The notes under the pieces: model-generated
The model's input: only the letters and a program-made list of their open reading frames with translations
Database searches by the model: none
What the model was told of the DNA's origin: nothing
NCBI RefSeq assembly: GCF_900113655.1
Contig: NZ_FOQF01000015.1
Coordinates: forward strand, 1 to 64,000
Reading direction: 5' to 3'
Length of the DNA: 64,000 nucleotides
Source: Pseudobutyrivibrio sp. OR37
GTDB taxonomy: Bacteria > Bacillota > Clostridia > Lachnospirales > Lachnospiraceae
Program-made: the position numbers and the translations under genes
Shown here: positions 7,703 to 15,410 of the stretch, piece by piece
Numbering within the stretch: position 1 is the first letter of the stretch
How the letters are laid out: each line of letters begins with the position of its first letter

Positions 7703-9326
7703 GGCTCTGCTCCTTTCTGCGGTGCGGCTCGTCCCGGCGCAAAATCTGGTCGATGTTCCGCTTGACGGTCTGCAACTCCTTGAACCGCTGTTTCTGTTCG
7801 TGATAGGTGTTATACAGGCCGTCTTTCTCGGAGATAAGCTGCTCGATCTCGGCCTGCAACGCTTTCCGGGCGGGCAGCTTGGTAATGCCATGCGCCTTGA
7901 AATACCGGGCTGCTGCGTCGGCTATGATAAAATCGCTCTCATGGGCCTGCCGGTATGCGGCGCGGGCTTTCTCGGATTTCTGTGCCCGCAGCCCGTCGCG
8001 GGCGGCCTTGGTCTGGGCGTAGGCCAACACCTGCCGCTGCAACTTCTTTTTCCCTTGCAGCTTCGTTTCCAGTGCTTTCAGTTCGCCGCTGGTCTGGCGC
8101 ATTTTCTGATAGGCGGTGTCAACGGCGGCTTCTAACTGCTCCGGGGAAGTAAAGCCGTATTGCTGGTAGACGGACAGCGTTTTGGCGGCCTGCTTCAGAT
8201 TGTGTATCTTCGCCCAGCGTTCATAGCCCCGGCCTTTGCCCTCGGCCATTTTCTGCTCAATGTCCACAAGCCGCTGCACTCCGTCCTGTTTCGGGGCGGC
8301 TATCTCGGCTCTGGCAACCTGCAAGCGGTCTTTTATGGTGCGTGGGGGATCGGGGGATCTGGCTGGCGCTTCGGCTGCTCTGGCGGCGTTTTGCTCTAAA
8401 ACGGCAAAGACAGCGGCGCGGTCAAAATCGTCGCCCAGCTTCCGGGCGGTAATTGGCTTTGTCCTGTCCGGCGTGAGGTAGGAAAGCCGCCCCCGGCTCT
8501 CCTTGACGGTCACACCCTCCTGCAGCAACAGAGAGGAAAACTCGTCAAAGCTGGCGGCGGTGGCAAGGGCTTTCCGTAGGGTCTGCCGCAGCTTCTCCTT
8601 GTTCGTTTCAAACTTGGTCTGCCGGGGCGTGATACTATCGGCAATCATGGGGGCGTTCTGCTTGTCCAGCGCGGCCTGTCCCTTTTTCTGCGCCCAATAC
8701 TCCCGGTCGGTGACGCGGTTCTTGCTGCCGTTCAAGAGGTCGATTTGATAAAGCCCCTCCCGGTGGCACATCTCCATGACTTCGGATTTGAAGTAGCGCA
8801 GGGCAGCGTCGGTACATCGGTGCTTGCAGCCGACTTTCGTATCGGCCGGCCTGTCCATGTAGGGCAGGAACGGCACTTCCTCAATCCGCAGGCTGTTTAT
8901 GACGATATGCACATGAATGTTGCCGCTGTGGTTATGCCCGTCCGGGTGGGTGCAGACAAGGGCCTGGTGGCCGGTAAAATGCTCTTTACAGAATTGTTCC
9001 CCCAACGCCTGCGCCCGGTCTACGGTCAGGCCGTTGTCCGGCCCGTCCCGCGGGTCAAAGCTGATGATGTAGTGGTGGCTTTTCACATCTTCCCGCCGCT
9101 GGTTTTTCTGATAGCGGAGATTGGCCCGCATACACGCAACGGCAAAATCCTCCCCGTCGCAGTTCAGCGTGGACAGCCGGTAGTCCTCGCGGGGGATAAG
9201 CCTGCCGGTTTCATCAAGGACGGGCTTCATGGTAAACTCGTCATGCTCAAAGAGAAGATATTGCTCGGCGGCTCCGTAGTCGGCGTTTTTAGAGTTGATA
9301 TGCTTGAGTGTTGCCAACCGCGTCAC
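7692..9326 (-). CDS. Relaxase/mobilization nuclease (MOB_P-like)
   Basis: This 544-residue relaxase should nick oriT and lead the strand into a helper conjugation pore. The N-terminal 170 residues hold the histidine motif (HPDGHNHSGNIHVHIVINS), with earlier HHYIISF, typical of VirD2-like relaxases. From about residue 330 to the end it is highly charged and coiled-coil rich. It overlaps mobC by 38 bp upstream and the Cys-rich gene by 11 bp downstream. The catalytic tyrosine cannot be assigned with confidence; several Tyr lie in residues 17-50. Confidence 0.93.
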   Translation of the reverse strand: MTRLATLKHINSKNADYGAAEQYLLFEHDEFTMKPVLDETGRLIPREDYRLSTLNCDGEDFAVACMRANLRYQKNQRREDVKSHHYIISFDPRDGPDNGLTVDRAQALGEQFCKEHFTGHQALVCTHPDGHNHSGNIHVHIVINSLRIEEVPFLPYMDRPADTKVGCKHRCTDAALRYFKSEVMEMCHREGLYQIDLLNGSKNRVTDREYWAQKKGQAALDKQNAPMIADSITPRQTKFETNKEKLRQTLRKALATAASFDEFSSLLLQEGVTVKESRGRLSYLTPDRTKPITARKLGDDFDRAAVFAVLEQNAARAAEAPARSPDPPRTIKDRLQVARAEIAAPKQDGVQRLVDIEQKMAEGKGRGYERWAKIHNLKQAAKTLSVYQQYGFTSPEQLEAAVDTAYQKMRQTSGELKALETKLQGKKKLQRQVLAYAQTKAARDGLRAQKSEKARAAYRQAHESDFIIADAAARYFKAHGITKLPARKALQAEIEQLISEKDGLYNTYHEQKQRFKELQTVKRNIDQILRRDEPHRRKEQSHER

Positions 9327-9687
9327 CTACTTTCTTGAGGACTTCATACTTGAGGACGGCAAGGTCGGATATGGCGGCGCGTACCTCGCCGGAAAGGGTG
9401 TTGTAGGGTACGCCGTATTCGTTCAGATACCGGGCAATCTGATTGAGGTTGCCGCCGATCCTGCCGTACTCGGCTGTCAGCTTCCCGACAGCGGAAAGCA
9501 ACTCGTCATTGACCGACGACACATGGACAACCGGGCGTATGGTCGCCCGCCGTATCGCCTGCCGGAGAAATTCGGACTGGCTGATACCATAGGGCGCAAG
9601 CCGCGCTGTGAAGTCGGCATACTCATCTTCGGACAGCCGGGTTTTCACAACGCGGCTGCGGTGGGGCGTGTTGTATTTCTTTCGCAT
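9289..9687 (-). CDS. mobC: MobC-family relaxosome protein
   Basis: This 132-residue protein has a ribbon-helix-helix-like start (VVKTRLSEDEYADFTARLAP) and the MobC core EYGRIGGNLNQIARYLNEYG. MobC binds oriT and helps the relaxase open the DNA. ATG 9687 has AGGAGGT 6 bp upstream. The same frame stays open far upstream but without family similarity. The gene leads the mob operon, so oriT should be in the non-coding stretch upstream (9700-10110). Confidence 0.9.
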   Translation of the reverse strand: MRKKYNTPHRSRVVKTRLSEDEYADFTARLAPYGISQSEFLRQAIRRATIRPVVHVSSVNDELLSAVGKLTAEYGRIGGNLNQIARYLNEYGVPYNTLSGEVRAAISDLAVLKYEVLKKVGDAVGNTQAYQL

Positions 9688-9699
9688 GGTGTGACCTCC

Positions 9700-10110
9700 T
9701 TTCTCGCCCGTAAGGGCGCATGAGCAGGGTTTGGGGAAGGCACTCCCCAACAAGTTTCCCGCGAGGGGCAAAACTGCAGAATTGCGGATTTTGGCACCGT
9801 GGTAGAAACTTGCTCTCCGTGACTGCAAACTTTCTCTCACTTCCGTCCGCCACTTTTTTGGAAAACTGCAACCACAAAAGTTTGTTTCTCTTTTTCTGCT
9901 ACTACTAATCCTGTAAAGGGCATTCCTGCCCGCTTTCGCTAAAATGACACCGGACGCAGTGGTTTCTACCCGGTGTTGGAGAAATCCTTTCTCTTTGCCC
10001 TCTACTACGGGTAAATGCTCCAAATGCCAAACACCAGGGCAGAAAAATTCCCTCCTCGCTTACTACTACAACCGGCAGGGGGCAAAATGGCCGGGAGCGG
10101 AGCCGGACAA
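9700..10110. other. Non-coding stretch upstream of mobC, candidate oriT region
   Basis: About 400 bp without a supportable gene. It contains the dyad ACACCGG with CCGGTGT (9949-9973 region), poly-T and poly-A tracts and several smaller GC-rich dyads. In mobilizable elements oriT usually lies directly upstream of mobC and relaxase genes. The nick site cannot be named from sequence alone. Confidence 0.4.
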
Positions 10111-10148
10111 CAAAAAAAGCAGTAAATCTTTTTCAAGACTTACTGCTT
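10111..10148 (-). terminator. Terminator after the HTH/sigma gene pair
   Basis: A 13-bp stem with one mismatch (10117-10129 with 10136-10148, AAGCAGTAA arm) and a 6-nt loop, followed on the minus strand by seven T residues. It closes the two-gene unit 10185-10812. Confidence 0.88.
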
Positions 10149-10184
10149 TCGCTGGCCGCGTCGGTGGCGGCTGGTATTCAGTTT

Positions 10185-10397
10185 TTATGACTTGTCCGGT
10201 GGTTCGTCAAGCCGGAACTTGAATTGACAGTCAATTAACCGCTGCTTTACATAGTCCTCCACCTCGGCGTTGACCTGCCCGTTCACTTTTGAGAAATAGC
10301 GGATATATCCGGCGTAGTGGAGCAGGACAGCGTTCACGGCTTCTGGGTCGCCCTCACGGGCTTTGAGGATTGTTTCATAGGGGAGAAGTCTACTCAT
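10185..10397 (-). CDS. Small helix-turn-helix protein (Tn916 Orf8-like)
   Basis: This 70-residue protein contains ILKAREGDPEAVNAVLLHYA and a downstream helical segment, the pattern of HTH_16-type proteins found beside sigma-like genes in Tn916-family elements. It overlaps the sigma-like gene by 8 bp, has no separate promoter that I can see, and is followed by a strong terminator. It probably regulates element genes; the target is unknown. Confidence 0.8.
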   Translation of the reverse strand: MSRLLPYETILKAREGDPEAVNAVLLHYAGYIRYFSKVNGQVNAEVEDYVKQRLIDCQFKFRLDEPPDKS

Positions 10398-10812
10398 ACC
10401 GGCTCACCCCCATTTCTTCGCGTAGCCGCTGCAAGGCAAGCTGGATATGCCGCCCCGCTGTGCTGCGTGACCGGCCAATACACGCGCCGATCACGCGCTG
10501 CGGCTGGCGCAGAAAGTAATAGCGCAGGATTTCTTCCCGCGTCTGCTCCGGCAAAACAGAGATCGCGTCGGCAAGGGCGGCGTTGCAGAGCAGGACGGTC
10601 TGACCGCAGACGGTAAATGGGTATTCCTCGTCCGGCTCCGACGCGGCAAACTGGACAAACTTCTCGTTCATCAGATAGTCAAGGGAAACTTGCCGTTCCC
10701 ATTGCCGTTTAAGCTTCAAAATCTTGTCCAAGGCGGCACAGCGGATAACAGTCTTGCAAAAGGCGTTGTACCTGCGCTGGATATATTCTTGATAGGCTAT
10801 CTGGTCGGTCAT
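10390..10812 (-). CDS. Sigma-70 region 4-like regulator (Tn916 Orf7-like)
   Basis: This 140-residue protein starts at ATG 10812 with AAAGGGG upstream. The C-terminal half has EQTREEILRYYFLRQPQRVI, then GRSRSTAGRHIQLALQRLRE, a sigma region 4-type HTH in which the second helix would contact a -35 element. The N-terminal half lacks clear regions 2 and 3. Such proteins in conjugative transposons control excision or transfer genes. It heads the two-gene unit that ends at 10111. Confidence 0.85.
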   Translation of the reverse strand: MTDQIAYQEYIQRRYNAFCKTVIRCAALDKILKLKRQWERQVSLDYLMNEKFVQFAASEPDEEYPFTVCGQTVLLCNAALADAISVLPEQTREEILRYYFLRQPQRVIGACIGRSRSTAGRHIQLALQRLREEMGVSRYE

Positions 10813-10983
10813 GGAAATTCCCCTTTCTGAATAATAGTGCGGGGCGGTGGCACTTCTTGCTGTCGCCCCTTGATTGCCTACCAGCAAAGGCGGGCGGGGC
10901 TGTCAACGGCTGCGCATATGCGCCGTTCATCTTGACCGTTGACTGGCTCGGCTGGGTTTGCTATTTACCCGACAAACTTGAAT

Positions 10984-11751
10984 TTATTTTAAGCTATCAC
11001 GTTTTACCTTCTTAAGCCTTACTATCATTACCATAGGAATTTCTTTGTTGGTTTTAAAACATTCTTCATAAAATCCATCAATGACAAATCCAGCTCTAAA
11101 ACAAAGGTTAAAAATATCTTGTATGGAACGATGATAATAAATCTGCTCTTTCGGTTGCCCTTCAATCGCTATATCATAGTAACTGTGCGGTGTCATATAT
11201 TTTTCAGTCAACGTGACAAAACAAGGGTGTTGCGTTGCAAAGACAAAAATTCCGCTTTCCTGCAACAGTTCATAAACAGCCATAAGAAGTGGTTCAATAT
11301 CCGTAATATCCATAATTGCCATATTAGAAACTGCTTTCGTAAAGGCTCGATTTCTTTTTAATTCTAATATACTTTTTCTATCGGTCGCATCCGCCACACA
11401 AAATTCAATTTGTTTTGCATATTGTGATTGCCGTCTTTTAGCCAATTCTATCATTTTTTTGCTGTAATCAAAAGCGACAACCGAAGCGCCTCTTTGTGCA
11501 AGATACGAAGAATAATTTCCATTGCCACACGCAATATCCAAAATGTAATCCGCAGGATTAGGAGATAGAAGTTCCGTTACTTTGGGACGCACTACCTCTC
11601 TGTGAAATTCATTAGATTCGTCACCCATTGCATTATCCCAAAATTGTGCGTTCTCCTCCCAGATTTTTTTACTTTCCTCTGTTCCCATGTTCTCTCCCAC
11701 TCCCCAAATTTGCTTTTTTGCTTCCATTAAATCTTCCTTACTATATTCCAT
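10984..11751 (-). CDS. Class I SAM-dependent methyltransferase downstream of tet(W)
   Basis: This 255-residue methyltransferase has SAM-binding motif I in YILDIACGNGNYSSYLAQRG, the acidic motif II in VVAFDYSKKM, and a later VSNMAIMDI region. The substrate is not apparent. ATG 11751 is preceded by GGAGGG 7 bp upstream. The open frame extends further up but overlaps tet(W) and has no family match. It sits 50 bp after the tet(W) stop with no terminator between, so it is probably co-transcribed with the resistance gene. Base composition is more AT-rich than the mob genes, suggesting it joined the element together with tet(W) or separately. Confidence 0.85.
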   Translation of the reverse strand: MEYSKEDLMEAKKQIWGVGENMGTEESKKIWEENAQFWDNAMGDESNEFHREVVRPKVTELLSPNPADYILDIACGNGNYSSYLAQRGASVVAFDYSKKMIELAKRRQSQYAKQIEFCVADATDRKSILELKRNRAFTKAVSNMAIMDITDIEPLLMAVYELLQESGIFVFATQHPCFVTLTEKYMTPHSYYDIAIEGQPKEQIYYHRSIQDIFNLCFRAGFVIDGFYEECFKTNKEIPMVMIVRLKKVKRDSLK

Positions 11752-11801
11752 TGTTACCCTCCATAACTTCTGATTGTTGCCGTCTTGACGATTATGTATC
11801 T

Positions 11802-13721
11802 TTACATTACCTTCTGAAACATATAGCGCACCTTGTCCAGGCGGCTGTTTGGACGGCGGGGCTGGATGACTGGCTTGCCGACAGCGGCCTGATACCCTTT
11901 CAGTTCTGTAAGGCATACGCTCTGCCCGTTGGTGTAAAAGGCCAGATCAGTACGGTATGCCTGTATACAGCGGGCGGGAATCTCGCCAGTAAAGACAACT
12001 TCATCCTTTTTTACCTGGACCGTTTCGATGGTGGCACAGTATTTCGGTGCATCATGATAAGCCCTGGAAAGATATTCCCGGGGCGCATAGAGGGTGAAGG
12101 AGAGATAAGGTTCCAGCAGTTGCGTCCCTGATTCCTTCAATGCCTGTTCCAATACAATCGGGGCCAATGAGCGGAAGTCCGCCGGCGTGCTGACCGGACT
12201 GTAATAAAGCCCGTATTCAAAGCAAATCTTACAGTCCGTTACGTTCCAGCCGAACAAGCCCTGCTCCAGCCCGTAACGGATACCATCCCTGACAGCGTTT
12301 TGAAAACTCTGGTTCAAGTATCCCAGCGAAACCCGGCTCTCGTATTGTACACCGGAGCCAAGCGGGAGTGGTGTAACAGACAGTCCGATGGATGCCCAAA
12401 ACGGGTTGGGCGGCACCTCGATATGGATGGTGTGGCTGGCTGCTTTGAGCGGCCGCTCCATATAAATGACGGTGGGTTCCTTTACCACTGTTTCAAGCTT
12501 GTATTTTTCCGACAGCAAAGCGGAAACAACCTCCAACTGCACCCGGCCCAAAAAAGAAAGAATGATCTCATGGGTGATGGAATCCACCTCGCAGCGCAAA
12601 AGCGGGTCAGTATCCGCAAGTTGCGTAAGAGCGTCCAGCAGCCGTTCTCTTTGCGCTGCCGTTTTCGGCGCAATCGACGTCCGCAGCATGGGGAGGGGGT
12701 CCTCACGCCACCTTTTACGAGGGAGCCGGGTTGGGTCCCCTAATACATCGTTTAACCTCACGCTGTCGCTGGGAAGGATAACAATTTCACCCGGATAAGC
12801 GGTGTCTGTCCGAACAATTTCCCCTTTGGATGGAATACGCATCTCTGTGATTTTCAGCTTTTCTCTCCCGGCCAGGGCCACCGTATCCCGCAGGCGCAGC
12901 GTTCCGCTGTATAGCCGTAGATAGACACGCCGCTGGCCGCAATCTGTATACTCCACCTTGAAAACGCTGCCGCATAGGGCGGCGCTCCCCTGTTCCCCAA
13001 TCGGTTGGAACAGCCCTGTCACCGCATCCATCAACGGTTGAATGCCAAGGCCCTTTTTGGCGCTGCCATAATAGACCGGGAACAGGGAGGCGTCTTGAAC
13101 CCGCCGCTGTTCCTCCCGCACAAGTTTTTCCCGGCTGATTGGTTCTCCTGCGATATACTTTTCCAATAATTTATCGTTATTTTCGATGACCGCATCCCAT
13201 GCTTCTATGTCGGTATTTTCCTCCAGGACTATTTCCGGGGACAGCGACACCGTCTGCTTGATGATAATATCGGCGGAGAGCTTATCCCGAACAGACTGAA
13301 CCACGCTCTGCAAATCAACGCCAGCCTGGTCGATCTTGTTGATAAAGATAACGGTGGGAATGTTCATTTTCCGCAGGGCATGGAACAGAATACGGGTCTG
13401 GGCCTGCACGCCATCTTTAGCGGAGATCACCAAGATGGCCCCATCTAAAACAGCCAAAGAGCGGTACACCTCCGCCAAAAAATCCATGTGGCCGGGCGTA
13501 TCCACAATGTTGACTTTACATCTGTGCCACTGGAAGGAAGTGACTGCCGCTTGAATGGTAATCCCACGCTGCCGCTCCAAAAACATGGTGTCCGTCCTCG
13601 TTGTCCCTTTTTCGACGCTCCCCGGTTCTGAAATGGCTCCGCTGGCATATAGCAGGCTCTCCGTCAAGGTCGTCTTTCCAGCGTCTACATGGGCAAGAAT
13701 TCCAATATTGATTATTTTCAT
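11802..13721 (-). CDS. tet(W): Tetracycline resistance ribosomal protection protein Tet(W)
   Basis: This 639-residue EF-G-like GTPase removes tetracycline from the ribosome. The start [20 protein letters not shown] holds the G1 loop (AHVDAGKT, residues 10-17), with DTPGH and NKID further on. Length and wording, for example [17 protein letters not shown] and the ending [10 protein letters not shown], match Tet(W) as I know it and differ from Tet(O) and Tet(M). tet(W) is classic in rumen and gut Butyrivibrio relatives. Expression is probably attenuated: a 14-residue leader peptide and terminator hairpin lie at 13757-13825. No frameshift or truncation is seen. Confirming the allele needs an alignment to reference tet(W). 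Confidence 0.96.
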   Translation of the reverse strand: MKIINIGILAHVDAGKTTLTESLLYASGAISEPGSVEKGTTRTDTMFLERQRGITIQAAVTSFQWHRCKVNIVDTPGHMDFLAEVYRSLAVLDGAILVISAKDGVQAQTRILFHALRKMNIPTVIFINKIDQAGVDLQSVVQSVRDKLSADIIIKQTVSLSPEIVLEENTDIEAWDAVIENNDKLLEKYIAGEPISREKLVREEQRRVQDASLFPVYYGSAKKGLGIQPLMDAVTGLFQPIGEQGSAALCGSVFKVEYTDCGQRRVYLRLYSGTLRLRDTVALAGREKLKITEMRIPSKGEIVRTDTAYPGEIVILPSDSVRLNDVLGDPTRLPRKRWREDPLPMLRTSIAPKTAAQRERLLDALTQLADTDPLLRCEVDSITHEIILSFLGRVQLEVVSALLSEKYKLETVVKEPTVIYMERPLKAASHTIHIEVPPNPFWASIGLSVTPLPLGSGVQYESRVSLGYLNQSFQNAVRDGIRYGLEQGLFGWNVTDCKICFEYGLYYSPVSTPADFRSLAPIVLEQALKESGTQLLEPYLSFTLYAPREYLSRAYHDAPKYCATIETVQVKKDEVVFTGEIPARCIQAYRTDLAFYTNGQSVCLTELKGYQAAVGKPVIQPRRPNSRLDKVRYMFQKVM

Positions 13722-13740
13722 GTGATTGTCCTCCCTTTAC

Positions 13741-13795
13741 TGCCCCGAAGGGCATAAAAATCCCCAGCAGTAAAATACTTTTACCACTGGGGATG
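13741..13795 (-). promoter_or_regulatory. Attenuator hairpins upstream of tet(W)
   Basis: On the minus strand CCCCAGTGGTAAAA pairs with TTTTACTGCTGGGG and is followed by ATTTTT. A second small hairpin (TGCCCCGAAGGGCA, 13741-13754) lies between it and the tet(W) start. The 5' arm overlaps the leader peptide codons, as in tet(M) of Tn916, where ribosome progress through the leader controls read-through. Confidence 0.8.
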
Positions 13796-13825
13796 ATAAT
13801 TTGCGGACATACACATATACAGCAT
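13781..13825 (-). CDS. tet(W) leader peptide
   Basis: A 14-codon frame reads MLYMCMSANYHPQW then stop. It ends in YHPQW like the tet(M) leader peptide, and its last codons form the 5' arm of the attenuator hairpin. The gene is too short to detect by length; the call rests on its position and the conserved HPQW end. Confidence 0.78.
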   Translation of the reverse strand: MLYMCMSANYHPQW

Positions 13826-14083
13826 ACACCTGTTTGTGAGTGCTGTTTTTGGGGATATGTCAAAATTGATAAGGCAAAAGTATTCTTAAATTGGGTACAA
13901 AAAACTAAGCCCCTACAAAAGGGACTATCATAATCCTTTGTTCCCACTATTTGATTATAGTTTTATTTAAGAATACCTTGCCGCATATTTTTTACTCCTT
14001 TTCTGGAATTGAATTATTATATCACATCAGTTTTAGGAAAACAAGTATCTAAAAGAAATTTTTCTTCCCCTTATATGTAACAA
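13826..14083 (-). promoter_or_regulatory. tet(W) upstream region
   Basis: No gene is visible. The minus strand carries the block GTGGGAACAAAGGATTATGA and further sequence I recognise from the tet(M)/tet(W) upstream region, with a small dyad (CCCTTTTGTAGGGG followed by T residues). The transcription start is probably here, but no -35/-10 pair stands out enough to mark. Confidence 0.5.
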
Positions 14084-14182
14084 TCATACCGGCTTCCTAA
14101 CGTTCAGAATGGTTTCTACTGTCTGCTGCGGTGTTTGGTTGGAATTGTCCAGCCAAAAGCCGATCCGTGGTGTTGTCTGCAT
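14084..14182 (-). pseudogene. C-terminal scrap of an unidentified protein
   Basis: A 32-codon frame reads RIGFWLDNSNQTPQQTVETI and stops at 14084, with no start signal. The wording W-L-D-x-S-N-x-T-P-x-x-T-V resembles the tail of a small P-loop kinase-like protein, but this is weak. It lies between tet(W) and the element's right end, and is probably left over from an earlier insertion or deletion. Confidence 0.35.
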
Positions 14183-14358
14183 TTTACTAAATACAAATTC
14201 AATGTATACAGAAAGAAATATATAAGGAGTGGGAGGGATTCCGCCGTAGTCGGCATTGTAGGAAAATCCAAAAGTTTAGATTTTCTCAAAATGCTTATCT
14301 TTTGGTCTTTGGTTCGGAATAGTGTAGTGCTGGCGGTCTATCTATTGTTTTCGGTTGC

Positions 14359-14381
14359 TTGCTTCTTTACCGTACATGAGC
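14359..14381 (-). repeat. Right terminal inverted repeat of the tet(W) element
   Basis: The complement reads GCTCATGTACGGTAAAGAAG then CAA and matches the left repeat at 19 of 23 bases. The maff2 5' fragment resumes just outside it. Confidence 0.8.
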
Positions 14382-14624
14382 ATTCGCACCAGGGTTATCG
14401 TTGCCGTAACCCTCAAGAAGGTTTACAACGCCCCATACTCCTAAGCCTGCTCCAAGAGCGATAACAAGTGTCTGTAATACTGTGATTGCTGAATTGAAAA
14501 ATGCCATGTCTTTCTCTTCTGGTCCGGGTTTCGCTTTCTTCCTAAACGGCTTCATCATCCATCTCTTAATCTTCCTATACACCTTCTTACACCAGGATCT
14601 GATCGCCCTAAATACCTTCATCAT
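14367..14624 (-). pseudogene. maff2 gene, 5' fragment (interrupted)
   Basis: The frame starts at ATG 14624 after GAAGG and reads a very basic leader, then from residue 40 the Maff2 N-terminal signature MAFFNSAITVLQTLVIALGA and GLGVWGVVNLLEGYGNDNPG. It then enters foreign sequence and stops. The remainder of the gene lies at 3113-3204. Intact Maff2 is a small membrane protein of about 70 residues. ATG 14507 is an alternative start, and then the basic leader would be a separate small peptide. Confidence 0.85.
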
Positions 14625-14730
14625 CGTACCTTCATTCGGAAGTAGCTTCTCCCGAATTTTCCTTTCTTGAAAATGTGATTAATAGTTTCGGCTCATGTCC
14701 ATTCCTTGCGCTAAAAATGGGCATAATAAT

Positions 14731-14773
14731 AGACCAGTACGAATCATCTGGGCGTCCCCAGGTGTACTGGTCT
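14731..14773. terminator. Large hairpin between the TfoX-like gene and maff2
   Basis: AGACCAGTAC pairs with GTACTGGTCT around an inner stem CATCTGGG with CCCAGGTG. On the minus strand it is followed by T-rich sequence, so it may end the TfoX-like transcript, though the U tract is poor. Confidence 0.5.
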
Positions 14774-14816
14774 ATGTAAGGTTTTATTTAGTTTTGTCCG
14801 ACAAACCTGAAGTTGT

Positions 14817-15131
14817 CTATTTCTTTTTCTTTGGTTCTGGAAGCTCATCATACATAGCATCCAAAAGTTCTTTTAAAAATTCTCTATTATCAACTTCATC
14901 CACCAAAAGCATTTCTTTTGCCCCTTCATAAGGGAGTTCCAACGAACCATCTGGCATCATTTCTTTTGCCGCTTTGGCATTCTTCACAAGGAAGCGATCA
15001 TCATAAATGCCGCCAACAATCTTCCCCTTATAATAAATGATATACTCCCCCATCATTGCTTTATATGATATATCATCCAAATCTGAAAGTTGTTCTAAAA
15101 TAAAATCTAAGTATTCTTTGCTTGATGCCAT
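14817..15131 (-). CDS. TfoX/Sxy N-terminal domain protein
   Basis: This 104-residue protein is a stand-alone TfoX N-terminal domain: EYLDFILEQLSDLDDISYKA, then MMGEYIIYYKGKIVGGIYDD, and a Lys-rich tail. Full TfoX/Sxy controls competence in gamma-proteobacteria. Stand-alone copies in Firmicutes have unknown function. It lies between the maff2 fragment and a nadE scrap and is probably cargo of the ICE. No obvious defect. Confidence 0.88.
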   Translation of the reverse strand: MASSKEYLDFILEQLSDLDDISYKAMMGEYIIYYKGKIVGGIYDDRFLVKNAKAAKEMMPDGSLELPYEGAKEMLLVDEVDNREFLKELLDAMYDELPEPKKKK

Positions 15132-15311
15132 ATCAATCCCCTCTGCAACCTTGAATTTGCGCGATTAACTTCCGATATTATGCACCAACTCCCTGGTAGA
15201 TGGAGCGTTTTACTGTAATATATTTTCCCTATTATCTTTTATCGTACTCATGGCAGATGCCTCAATTTCCTCAGTATATTAATCTCCGCAGATGTTACAG
15301 GTATATGTACA

Positions 15312-15410
15312 CTATCCAAGGACCAGCTCCGATAAATCTCCGGTTCCCACAACTAAGGCATCGTTCATGTTTGCAGCCGCAATCTGAATAATATGGTTTT
15401 CATGCTTCAT
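15312..15410 (-). pseudogene. Fragment of NAD+ synthetase (nadE)
   Basis: The short frame reads AAANMNDALVVGTGDLSELV then LG and a stop. VVGTGDLSELALG is the signature of the NAD+ synthetase ATP-pyrophosphatase domain. Only about 30 codons remain, with TAG replacing the expected Trp. Its ATG overlaps the stop of the flavodoxin-like gene (ATGA), so a short peptide may still be translated. I read it as debris from a past rearrangement. Confidence 0.6.

Larger units (their letters stand above)
3203..14384 (-). mobile_element. Integrative mobilizable element of about 11.2 kb carrying tet(W), inserted in maff2
   Basis: The element starts and ends inside one gene, maff2. Its ends are imperfect inverted repeats: 3205-3227 and the complement of 14359-14381 match at 19 of 23 positions and share TAAAGAAGCAA. 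It encodes a TnpX/TndX-type large serine recombinase at one end, TnpW, DnaC-like and RepA-like replication proteins, a Cys-rich protein, a relaxase and MobC, a sigma-like and an HTH protein, a methyltransferase and Tet(W). It has no coupling protein or T4SS genes, so it would depend on a helper such as the ICE it sits in. The recombination half is much more GC-rich than the flanks. The crossover point is ambiguous by a few bases. Confidence 0.85.

Noticed and set aside
7680-9338. Several plus-strand open frames over the relaxase gene
   Set aside because: High GC leaves few stop codons on the opposite strand. They lack ribosome sites and family similarity, while the minus-strand relaxase is unmistakable.
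9944-10222. Plus-strand frame of 92 codons upstream of mobC
   Set aside because: It crosses the terminator hairpin at 10111-10148, has no ribosome site, and its translation looks non-protein-like. The region is better seen as non-coding, a candidate oriT.
11802-13721. tet(M) or tet(O) instead of tet(W)
   Set aside because: The N-terminal and internal wording differ clearly from Tet(O) and Tet(M) as I know them, and the length of 639 residues fits Tet(W).
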